The notes under the pieces: model-generated | The model's input: the letters and a program-made list of their open reading frames with translations, nothing else | Databases searched by the model: none | What the model was told of the DNA's origin: nothing | Assembly: GCF_009857435.1 (NCBI RefSeq) | Contig: NZ_WWCK01000004.1 | Span: 310,001 to 374,000, forward strand | Length of the DNA stretch: 64,000 nt | Source of the DNA: Duganella rivi | GTDB taxonomy: Bacteria > Pseudomonadota > Gammaproteobacteria > Burkholderiales > Burkholderiaceae_D | Reading direction: 5' to 3' | Program-made: the position numbers and the translations under genes | Shown: one piece after another, positions 52,495 to 60,051 of the stretch | Position numbering within the stretch: the stretch's first letter is position 1 | Layout: each line of letters starts with the position of its first letter

Positions 52495-52653
52495 TCAGTT
52501 ACGACCGTTGCTGACTTTTTGATCGAAGGAGGTCAAGCCCCACCCTAGCTGGCGGCGGATCTCTTCCGGGGTTGGCGGCGGCTTTACTTCATGCGAGCGG
52601 CGCTCAAGATAGGCCCGGACGAGATACTTCGAAGGGTGCGTAGTGTGCGTCAT
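52495..52653 (-). CDS. Small conserved-looking protein, 52 aa
   Basis: ATG at 52653 is preceded by a strong GGAGGT, 6 bp away. The product begins MTHTTHPSKYLVRAYLERRS and contains PPPTPEEIRRQLGWGL near the middle. It is basic, with no signal or membrane segment, and looks like the short regulatory-type proteins seen in Oxalobacteraceae. A hairpin at 52459-52478 follows the stop. Function unknown; the RBS and codon use argue that it is real. Confidence 0.65.
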   Translation of the reverse strand: MTHTTHPSKYLVRAYLERRSHEVKPPPTPEEIRRQLGWGLTSFDQKVSNGRN

Positions 52654-52747
52654 GATGACCTCCAGTTGGCGGCTACATCGTTATCGAGTGATTCCAGTGT
52701 AGCCCCGCAACGCAGGCCACACTGTACGGCCCCGCACACTGCACAGA

Positions 52748-53629
52748 TCAGAGTTTTTGCTGCAAAAACTCGAGGAAACAGCTGATCCGTTGGGCCAGCT
52801 GGGTGTTGCGGTAGTAGACCGCGTGGATTTGCTGGCGATAGCCGGTGTAGTCGGCTTCCAGCACTTTCACCAGGCGCCCGGCTTCGATATCGTCGCGCGT
52901 CATGAAGTCCGCCAGGCAGACGATGCCCTGCCCGGACAGCGCCAGTTGACGCAAAGTCTCGCCGCTGGAGGCGGAAATCGACGGCGTAATCGGCAGGCTG
53001 TTGCCGGTGGTGTGACGCAGCGGCCATTGGTTGCCCAGTTCATATTGCACGAAGCCGAGCAGCGAATGCCGGGTCAAATCTTCCGGCGTTTGCGGCGTGC
53101 CATGCTGCGCGAGATATTCCGGGCTGGCCAGCACGTACAAGGGGCTGGAGGTCAGCGGCCGTGCGTGCAGGGTAGAGTCGCTCAGGGCGCCGATGCGGAT
53201 GGCGATGTCGGTGCGGTGCTCGATCAGATCGGCGATTTGGTCGTTGCTGCTTAACTCAAGGCGAATGTCCGGGTACATGGCGCGAAATTCGGCCACGTGC
53301 GGCACCACGCAATGAAGCATGAACGGCGAGGCCGCGTCCACGCACAAGCGGCCGGACGGCTTTTGGCGGCGGATGCGAATGGTTTCTTCCGCCTCCTCCA
53401 TCGCACCCAGGATGGCGCGGGCTTTTTCGAGGAACAGGTGGCCTTCCTCGGTCAGCTCCATGCGGCGGGTGGTGCGCGTCAGCAGCGAGGTGGCCAGCTT
53501 GTCCTCCAGGCGAGACAGCGCGCGGCTCACGCCCGACGTGGTCTGCCCGAGGTGAACCGAGGCGGCGCTCAAGGTGCCGCTGTCGATCACGGTGATGAAG
53601 GTTTTTAAATCGTCCGAGTTGATTTCCAC
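52748..53629 (-). CDS. LysR-type transcriptional regulator
   Basis: 293 residues from GTG 53629; this places EINSDDLKTFITVIDSGTLSAAS at the start, as in the family. N-terminal winged HTH (VHLGQTTSGVSRALSRLEDKLATSLLTRTTRRMELTEEG) and a C-terminal substrate-binding domain. No clear target; the haemolysin-III gene is upstream on the same strand. The ribosome site is weak, so the start is tentative. Confidence 0.9.
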   Translation of the reverse strand: MEINSDDLKTFITVIDSGTLSAASVHLGQTTSGVSRALSRLEDKLATSLLTRTTRRMELTEEGHLFLEKARAILGAMEEAEETIRIRRQKPSGRLCVDAASPFMLHCVVPHVAEFRAMYPDIRLELSSNDQIADLIEHRTDIAIRIGALSDSTLHARPLTSSPLYVLASPEYLAQHGTPQTPEDLTRHSLLGFVQYELGNQWPLRHTTGNSLPITPSISASSGETLRQLALSGQGIVCLADFMTRDDIEAGRLVKVLEADYTGYRQQIHAVYYRNTQLAQRISCFLEFLQQKL

Positions 53630-53642
53630 GGGTGTTCCATCC

Positions 53643-54260
53643 TTACGCCACGTAGAGCAGCACCGCGCCGAAATGGCATGCGCTGCCGCCCAGTACAAAC
53701 AAATGCCATACGCCGTGACCGTAGCGCCATTTGTGGTCGGTGATGAAGAAGGCGATGCCCAGTGTGTACACCAAGCCGCCGACCGCCAGCCACATAAAGC
53801 CGTTCCAGCCCAGCGCGTCGATCAGCGGGCTGGCGCCGATCACGCCTACCCACCCCATCGCCACGTAGATCAGCAGCGACAGCACGCGCGCGCCCTTGGC
53901 AAACAAAAGCTCCTGCACGATGCCGATGACGGCTAGTCCCCAAACCACGCCGAACAAGCTCCAGCCCCAAGGCCCACGCAGGCTGACCAGCGTGAACGGC
54001 GTGTAGCTGCCGGCGATCAGCAGGTAGATGGCGCAGTAGTCGAGCTGCCGCAGCACGTCCTTGGCGCGTCCACGCAAGCTGTGATACAGCGTGGAGATCA
54101 GGTACAACGCCAGTAAGGTGGCGGCGTAGATGCTGCAGCTGACAATTTTCCAGGCGTCGCCGCTGCGGGCCGCCTGGACGATCAGCAGCGTGCCGCCGAC
54201 AGCAGCCAGCGCAGCGCCGACGGTGTGCGTGATGCTGTTGAAGCGCTCTCCGTAATACAT
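53643..54260 (-). CDS. Haemolysin III family (PAQR-like) membrane protein
   Basis: 205 residues with seven hydrophobic segments. MYYGERFNSITHTVGAALAAVGG is the typical HlyIII N-terminus, so ATG 54260 is preferred over 54314. The metal-binding His/Ser/Asp of the PAQR fold are placed in NSITH, STLYHS and HLFVLGGSACH. Role in bacteria is not settled. Confidence 0.9.
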   Translation of the reverse strand: MYYGERFNSITHTVGAALAAVGGTLLIVQAARSGDAWKIVSCSIYAATLLALYLISTLYHSLRGRAKDVLRQLDYCAIYLLIAGSYTPFTLVSLRGPWGWSLFGVVWGLAVIGIVQELLFAKGARVLSLLIYVAMGWVGVIGASPLIDALGWNGFMWLAVGGLVYTLGIAFFITDHKWRYGHGVWHLFVLGGSACHFGAVLLYVA

Positions 54261-54362
54261 ATTCGGTTCCAATGCAATGGTGGCTGCGGCTGGGATAGCT
54301 GCGGCCACTGGCATTGTATAGCGCCTCGCTGTTACACGCCGCCGCTTTCCTAATGTGCCATC

Positions 54363-54376
54363 TTGCTAATTAGCAA
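54363..54376. promoter_or_regulatory. 14-bp palindrome in the divergent promoter region
   Basis: TTGCTAATTAGCAA, a perfect palindrome about 100 bp upstream of the haemolysin-III gene and about 125 bp upstream of the BlaI-type gene. Candidate regulator site; no protein can be named. Confidence 0.4.
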
Positions 54377-54439
54377 AAAATTCATCGTAGCAGATTTAGA
54401 ATTTATTCAAAGCAATGTTACAAAATGATATACATTGGC

Positions 54440-54485
54440 TTGACGTGCATGCGACAAGTGTCGCATACTGGTTACGTTAGTCGCA
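54440..54485 (+). promoter_or_regulatory. Promoter/operator of the BlaI-like operon
   Basis: -35 TTGACG at 54440-54445 and a -10-like CATACT at 54464-54469. The dyad TGCGACAAGTGTCGCA (54450-54465) lies in the spacer, with a second half-site GTCGCA exactly 20 bp on (54480-54485). BlaI/MecI repressors bind TGT/ACA-type dyads of this form. Confidence 0.75.
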
Positions 54486-54499
54486 TAAAGGAAAGTGTC

Positions 54500-54883
54500 A
54501 TGGTGATTCCGTCGATTCCGTCGATTACGGAGCTGAGTTTGCTGAAAGTGCTGTGGAAACAGCAGCCGCTGAGTGCGCGCGAGATTCATGATGGTGCTGC
54601 CGGCGAGCTGGATTGGTCGTTTTCGTCCACCCGCAAGACGCTGGATCGCATGCTGGAAAAGCAGATGGTGGCGGTGCAGGTAGTGCATGGGGTAAATGTC
54701 TACAGCGCGAAGCTGGAAAAGGTCGGCACGCTGGCGGCGTTTGCGCATGATTTCGGCCGGCGCGTGATGGAGATCGATGCGCCACTGCCGGTGACCATGT
54801 TCACCGGCAGCCGCCTGGTGGATCAGCAGGAGTTGGCGCAGCTGGAGCAGATGCTGCAAGACTGGCCGGAGGATCAGGCGTGA
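54500..54883 (+). CDS. BlaI/MecI-family repressor
   Basis: 127 residues from ATG 54500 after AAAGGAAAG. The winged helix (ITELSLLKVLWKQQPLSAREIHDGA, then WSFSSTRKTLDRMLEKQMVAVQVVHGVNVYSA) is the DNA-binding domain of BlaI/MecI/CopY. The C-terminal part is the dimerisation and cleavage region of the family. It overlaps the M56 protease gene by 4 bp, as blaI/blaR1 are usually adjacent. Confidence 0.94.
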   Translation: MVIPSIPSITELSLLKVLWKQQPLSAREIHDGAAGELDWSFSSTRKTLDRMLEKQMVAVQVVHGVNVYSAKLEKVGTLAAFAHDFGRRVMEIDAPLPVTMFTGSRLVDQQELAQLEQMLQDWPEDQA

Positions 54884-56406
54884 TGGCGGCGGTGTCTCTG
54901 CTGTCGCTCCAGTGGCTGCTGGCTTGCGCCGGCTGCGCGGTGGCGGGCCTGTTGGCGTGGCTGCTGCTGGATGGCGGCTCGCGGCTCTGGCCAGCGCTGC
55001 GGACACGCCGCGCCGTTTGGCTGGCAGGACTAATCGTTTCCGCCTGCTCCGCCCTGCTGCCCTTCCTCCCGCACTCAAGCAGCGCCGCGCAATTCACCAT
55101 CGCGGCGCCGGCTACGTCGCCCACCTCCGGAGCTGTCGCCGAGGCGAGGGAGATCGAGGCTGCTCCAGAAATTGACATCGTCGAACCACATGGATCTGCC
55201 GACATCGTGCCCTTGCTAGCGGCGCTTTGGCTGTTCGTCTACGTGGCCGGCCTGGCGTGGGCGATTATCAAGCAGCTGCGCGCCCGCCGCTGGTGGCGCG
55301 GGCTGCTGGCGGCCGCCGAGCGCCTGTCGCCGCAAGCGCTGCAAGGCCATATCGCTTTCACTGAAGACCAACTGCGTGAGATTCGCCAACGCCGCCTCAC
55401 TGTGCTGCGCACCGATGCCGCTATCTCGCCGATGCTGATCGGCGTCGTGCGCCCTCGCCTGCTGCTGCCAGCCCGCTTGGACGCGCTCTCCCGCGAACAG
55501 CAGCAAATGATCATCTCCCACGAACTCCATCACTGGCGCGCCCGCGACCCGCTATGCCTTGCCATCGCCGCCATCTTGCAGACGATTTTCTGGTTCAATC
55601 CCGCCCTGCGCTGGATGACAAAGCAAATGGCATGGGCGCTGGAACTGAGCTGCGACCAGCACGTGCTCTCCGGCCGTCCGCAGCAACAGCGCAAACAATA
55701 TGCCGCCGCCCTGCTCCAGCAATGGACCACGATCATGCCAGCCGGCGCAGCGGCCTTCGGCGGTGGTGCGACCATCACCGCGCGCATCCACCACATGCAG
55801 CAAGACGGCTTGCCAGCATTGAGCGCAGCCGCTACCTGGCTCGTGTCCGCCGCGCTGACAGCGATACTGGCACTGGGCGCGATGCTGCAACCGGCGCTGG
55901 CTTTTAGCGATCCAGACAACGCGAAGATCGTGCAGGCCCCCACGGCCGTCGCCACGCCGCCAGCCGCATGGCGCGCACCGCTGGACAATGTCCGCGTTAC
56001 TAGCTTCTTCGGCATCAAACGCAGCATCTTGCCGACGCCTCATAAGGGCATCGACTTCGGTGGCGCCAAAGGAACCGCAGTCCACGCCAGCGCTGGCGGC
56101 ACCATCATCGCTGCCGGCCAAATCGCGGAAAACGACGGCCGCTACGGCAACGTCGTCATCATCGACCACGGCGCCGAGCAATCGCTGTACGCGCACCTGA
56201 ACAGCGTGAATGTCGTCCCCGGCCAACGCGTCGCCGCTGGACAGCTCATCGGCGCGGTCGGCGAAACCGGCTTCGCCACCGGCCCGCACCTGCACCTCGA
56301 AGTGCGGCAGAACGGCCGCCTCATCGACCCCGCCTCCAGGTTCGACAACCTGGAGGCCTACGCCACACCGCGCGCACTCCGAGTCCGCCGCCAGCAAAAG
56401 GGATAA
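54880..56406 (+). CDS. BlaR1-like M56 membrane metalloprotease fused to an M23 peptidoglycan peptidase
   Basis: 508 residues. Membrane helices lie near 8-30, 45-62, 110-131 and 315-340. The gluzincin M56 site HELHHWRARD is at 214-223 with E255 in ELSCDQ, the BlaR1 pattern. Instead of the penicillin-binding sensor domain of BlaR1, residues 370-480 form a periplasmic M23/LytM domain with HKGID (H388, D392), H438 and HLH (H469, H471), so all zinc ligands are present. It may sense or cut peptidoglycan and signal by cleaving the BlaI-type repressor. Confidence 0.92.
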   Translation: MMAAVSLLSLQWLLACAGCAVAGLLAWLLLDGGSRLWPALRTRRAVWLAGLIVSACSALLPFLPHSSSAAQFTIAAPATSPTSGAVAEAREIEAAPEIDIVEPHGSADIVPLLAALWLFVYVAGLAWAIIKQLRARRWWRGLLAAAERLSPQALQGHIAFTEDQLREIRQRRLTVLRTDAAISPMLIGVVRPRLLLPARLDALSREQQQMIISHELHHWRARDPLCLAIAAILQTIFWFNPALRWMTKQMAWALELSCDQHVLSGRPQQQRKQYAAALLQQWTTIMPAGAAAFGGGATITARIHHMQQDGLPALSAAATWLVSAALTAILALGAMLQPALAFSDPDNAKIVQAPTAVATPPAAWRAPLDNVRVTSFFGIKRSILPTPHKGIDFGGAKGTAVHASAGGTIIAAGQIAENDGRYGNVVIIDHGAEQSLYAHLNSVNVVPGQRVAAGQLIGAVGETGFATGPHLHLEVRQNGRLIDPASRFDNLEAYATPRALRVRRQQKG

Positions 56407-56409
56407 TCC

Positions 56410-58521
56410 ATGACGCCGCACAAAATCACCAGCAGCCTGCTGCTGGCGGTCTCCGCTTGCGCCTACGCTTCCGAAACGCCGGAGCCGCAGCAAGTGCAAA
56501 TCACCGGTGCGCGCACCGATCTGCGCCAGCGCGAAACCACCACCAGCATCGTCATCAACCACGCCGACATCGTGAGACAAGGCGACCAAGCGCTGGCCGA
56601 TGTGCTCAAGCGCCTGCCCGGCGTAAGCATCTCCGCCACCGGCGCGATTCAAATGCGCGGCCTTGGCAACGGCTATACGCAAATTCTGCTCAACGGCGAG
56701 CCTGTAGCCGCTGGCTTCTCGCTGGATTCCATCGCGCCTGAGACCATTGAGCGCATCGAAGTCCTGCGCAGCGCCACGGCGGAACTGAGCAACCAGGCGG
56801 TGGCTGGCGCGATCAACATCATTTTGAAAAAAGCCACCACGCGTAAGCAGCGCTCACTTAGCGCCAGCGTAGCGCGACAGGGCGGCATCAACACGCCAGC
56901 CCTTAGCGCACAACTCTCGGATCAAAGCGATGCTTACTCCTACAGCCTCGCCGCTACGCTGATACGCAAGCGCACCGAAAAGCCCTTCGCCGACTGGCAG
57001 GAACAGCGCGACACCAGCGGCGCAACCACGCTGCTGCGCTACACGCCACAAAACGAATCTGGCCGCACCGACGCCCTCACCATCACGCCGCGCCTGAACT
57101 GGAAGCTGGCCGGCGGCGACACGCTTAGTTGGCAAAGCTTCGCCTACCTGCGCCGCGTGGACAATCTTGCCCGCGCCGACGAAACGGCGCTGATCGGGGA
57201 ACACAGTGAGTACCCGCGCAACGATGCCAACTTCGTCGCCAACTTCATCATGCTGCGCAGCGATCTGCATTGGACGCACTTGCTGGCCGAAGGCGCCAAG
57301 GTGGAAATAAAACTGGGCGCAGCCACCAACCGCCGCACCGGCACCTTCGATTTCCATGGCCGCGATGCCGACGGCAAGCCGCTAGGCCGCCATCACGTCG
57401 AGTCCGGCCCGGTAGAAAACACCATCACCAGCACTGGCACCTATCGCCATCCGATCGGGGAAAAGCACGCGATTGCGCTGGGCTGGGACGCCAGCCACGC
57501 CGTGCGCAGCGAAGACCGCAAGGAAACGCTGTTCGACGCCGACGGCAAGCTAACAGGCGCCAACAGCGCCGACTACAGCGCCAACGTCAATCGCCTCGCG
57601 CTGTTTGCGCAGGATGAATGGCAGGTAACCAAGCAGTATTCGCTCTACCTCGGCCTGCGCCACGAACGGCTCGACACGGCCAGCCGCGCCAATGCCGCCA
57701 ATGCGCCAGATGCGCTGCACAGCACTTCGTCGGTGTGGAGCCCATCGCTGCAATCGCGCTACGAGTTGGCGAATAAAGATGTGCTACGGCTGGCGGTCAG
57801 CCGCACCTACAAGGCGCCGCCGCTGGTCAAGCTGGTGCCGCGCCGCTACACCAATGACAACAACAATAACCCCACCAATCCCGATGAACAGGGCAATCCG
57901 CATCTGCGGCCGGAACTGGCTTGGGGAATGGATGCGGCCTATGAACACTATCTGGGCGAAGGTGCGCTGGTCAGCATCAGTACCTACTTGCGCCGCATCC
58001 GCGACGTGACGCAATCGCGCCTGTTCCAGCAGGATGGCGTGTGGGTAGAAGCGCCGTTCAATGAAGGCAACGCCAGCGCGCACGGCGTGGAGTTGGAAGC
58101 CAAGCTGCCGCTGACAAAAGCGCTGGACCTACGCGTCAACCTGTCGCGCAACTGGTCGCGCGTAGACAATGTGCCGGGCCCGGACAATCGTCTGGAATCG
58201 CAAACGCCGGCCACCGCCAACATCGGCCTGGATTATCGCTGGTCGCAGTTCACCGTCGGCGGCAACTTGAACTACCAAGCCGCCGGGCCATCGCGTCAGT
58301 CCGCGCAAGTGCTGACCAGCGCCAGCCCGAAACGCGAACTAGATCTATATGCCCTGTGGAAGATAAGCAGCAAAACGCAGTTGCGCCTCTCGGCCAGCAA
58401 CCTGCTGCGCCATCAGGCCACCGAAACCTACGCCTACAACGACACCACCGGCACCATGCAACGCATCCGCCTAACGCCAACGCAAGCAACGTTGCGCCTC
58501 ATGCTGGAACATCAGTTGTGA
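56410..58521 (+). CDS. TonB-dependent outer-membrane receptor
   Basis: 703 residues. Signal peptide 1-20 (AYASE), plug domain with ADVLKRLPGVSIS, IQMRGLGNGYTQILLNGEPV and ERIEVLRSATAEL, then a long beta-barrel ending in a C-terminal aromatic or hydrophobic residue (MLEHQL). It is 3 bp after the M56/M23 gene and must be in the same operon. No siderophore-specific motif; the substrate is unknown, though the neighbouring genes suggest a cell-wall-linked signal. Confidence 0.93.
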   Translation: MTPHKITSSLLLAVSACAYASETPEPQQVQITGARTDLRQRETTTSIVINHADIVRQGDQALADVLKRLPGVSISATGAIQMRGLGNGYTQILLNGEPVAAGFSLDSIAPETIERIEVLRSATAELSNQAVAGAINIILKKATTRKQRSLSASVARQGGINTPALSAQLSDQSDAYSYSLAATLIRKRTEKPFADWQEQRDTSGATTLLRYTPQNESGRTDALTITPRLNWKLAGGDTLSWQSFAYLRRVDNLARADETALIGEHSEYPRNDANFVANFIMLRSDLHWTHLLAEGAKVEIKLGAATNRRTGTFDFHGRDADGKPLGRHHVESGPVENTITSTGTYRHPIGEKHAIALGWDASHAVRSEDRKETLFDADGKLTGANSADYSANVNRLALFAQDEWQVTKQYSLYLGLRHERLDTASRANAANAPDALHSTSSVWSPSLQSRYELANKDVLRLAVSRTYKAPPLVKLVPRRYTNDNNNNPTNPDEQGNPHLRPELAWGMDAAYEHYLGEGALVSISTYLRRIRDVTQSRLFQQDGVWVEAPFNEGNASAHGVELEAKLPLTKALDLRVNLSRNWSRVDNVPGPDNRLESQTPATANIGLDYRWSQFTVGGNLNYQAAGPSRQSAQVLTSASPKRELDLYALWKISSKTQLRLSASNLLRHQATETYAYNDTTGTMQRIRLTPTQATLRLMLEHQL

Positions 58522-58878
58522 TTAGTGGACGTTGCGCGCGATATAGTAGACAGCGGCAGTGAGCCCTGAGCAGACCGCCGTCAACCAAACGAACATGCGC
58601 CATGTTTGCGCTTCCAGCGCTTTGTAGAGTTCCGAGCGGACGCGTTCAACATCGGCGTTGGTAGCATGGTGAGCCGCCACAGCTTTGATGCCGGCCGTTT
58701 CTACCTGAAGCGCATTGAAAGATTCCTGCATGGCGACTTGCCTGTCGCGCAGATCCGTCACTGCAGCAGCCAAGGATGCAGCCAGCGCCTCGTTCCCAGC
58801 CTGCAATACGGCAGTGCGAACCAGCAAGGTTCGCGGCATTTCTTCCGTCGATGTAGTTTGGGTCTCCATGCACTCCAT
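58522..58878 (-). CDS. Coiled-coil protein with C-terminal membrane anchor
   Basis: 118 residues from ATG 58878 (GAGG 6 bp upstream); 58869 is an alternative. A long coiled coil (about 20-90) is followed by one membrane segment (MFVWLTAVCSGLTAAVYYIA). Similar in layout to CCDC90/DUF1640-type proteins; function unknown. Convergent with the TonB receptor (no gap). Confidence 0.7.
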   Translation of the reverse strand: MECMETQTTSTEEMPRTLLVRTAVLQAGNEALAASLAAAVTDLRDRQVAMQESFNALQVETAGIKAVAAHHATNADVERVRSELYKALEAQTWRMFVWLTAVCSGLTAAVYYIARNVH

Positions 58879-58944
58879 CTTATGCCTCTGCTGAGGCGTT
58901 TCAAGCAAGCTGGGCGCTGCTTGCTTGTGGTATCGTTGCGGGCT

Positions 58945-60051
58945 ATGACGCAAGAATCGTATAAACCGTATAAACGCTGCATGGTGATGGGTGGTGGTGG
59001 ATTCCGCTTCGGGATTTACATCGGCATGTACGCCGCGCTGCGACAGGCTGGCAAGGCGCCCGATGTGCTGCTTGCCAGCTGCGGCGGCGCTATCGCTGCA
59101 GCCATTATTCATAACCTGCCCGATCCCGAAGCGCAGCGTAAGTGGCTGTCGTCTGAACAGATGTACCAGTTCTGGTGCAGCCTACGCTCCACCGATAACG
59201 CCGTGCTGCTTGGCACGCTGCTGCGCGCCGCCAAGCGCAAAATGAACAGCGCCAGCGCACCTGTGATCCCCGATCTGTTCACCGATTATCTGTTCGAGAT
59301 ACCGCCGCAACTGCCCTTCCCGTCTGCCACTGGCACGCCGGAAGTGGATGTCGCCATCATCGGCGGCAAGCTGCTGTTCAACGAAGCGGATGTCGGCCAG
59401 CCACGCGGCCAGCGCAAGCTGTATGCGGAAACAGTGTTCTGCAACGCGCGCGCAGCAGCTGCCTTGCAAGGTATGGACTCGCCGCTGAACGCGCCGCGCT
59501 GGGGCGAACACGCTGTCGCCAAAGAGCTGCTGACCGATGGCAGCGTGGCCGTCACCGACGCCGCCCGCATCTCCATCGCCGACATGATTTACTTCCGCTG
59601 CGCGCAGTACAAAGGCGACGAATACATCGGCGGCGTGCTGGATCTGTTCCCAGTCGAAATCGCGCGCAAGCTTGGCGCCGAAGTGGTGATGGAGTTTAAA
59701 GAAGCCTTCGACCAAGTGTTCTCGATTCCCGCATGGCGCGCCGTGCTGGGCGTGGACGGCAACGCGCGCCTGCGCTACGCCAACTCGCACTTGGCAGATA
59801 TGCGCATCGATTCGTCCGACGTATCAGTAGTGCTGGAGAAGCAACAGATGCAGCAAAAACTGGACTGGCTACGCAACCGCATCGAACTGCGCATGCCGCC
59901 GAGTTACGAGATCTTCGTGCAGCACATGCAGGATCAATGGGACTACGGTTACCAGCGCGCGCAGGAAGCGCTGGCGCGGCCGCCGCTTCAGCAGCCGCCG
60001 ATCCGCCGCGCCAATCGTCACAGTAAGCCGCTGAGCAGCATCGAGCCTTAA
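58945..60051 (+). CDS. Patatin-like phospholipase family protein with Cys at the nucleophile position
   Basis: 368 residues from ATG 58945. The oxyanion loop GGGGFRFGIYIG and the DG motif (LLTDGSVAV) identify the patatin fold. The nucleophile elbow, normally G-x-S-x-G, reads LASCGGA, so the catalytic Ser aligns with Cys. It could be inactive or use a thiol nucleophile. Overlaps the convergent reductase gene by 4 bp. Confidence 0.85.
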   Translation: MTQESYKPYKRCMVMGGGGFRFGIYIGMYAALRQAGKAPDVLLASCGGAIAAAIIHNLPDPEAQRKWLSSEQMYQFWCSLRSTDNAVLLGTLLRAAKRKMNSASAPVIPDLFTDYLFEIPPQLPFPSATGTPEVDVAIIGGKLLFNEADVGQPRGQRKLYAETVFCNARAAAALQGMDSPLNAPRWGEHAVAKELLTDGSVAVTDAARISIADMIYFRCAQYKGDEYIGGVLDLFPVEIARKLGAEVVMEFKEAFDQVFSIPAWRAVLGVDGNARLRYANSHLADMRIDSSDVSVVLEKQQMQQKLDWLRNRIELRMPPSYEIFVQHMQDQWDYGYQRAQEALARPPLQQPPIRRANRHSKPLSSIEP

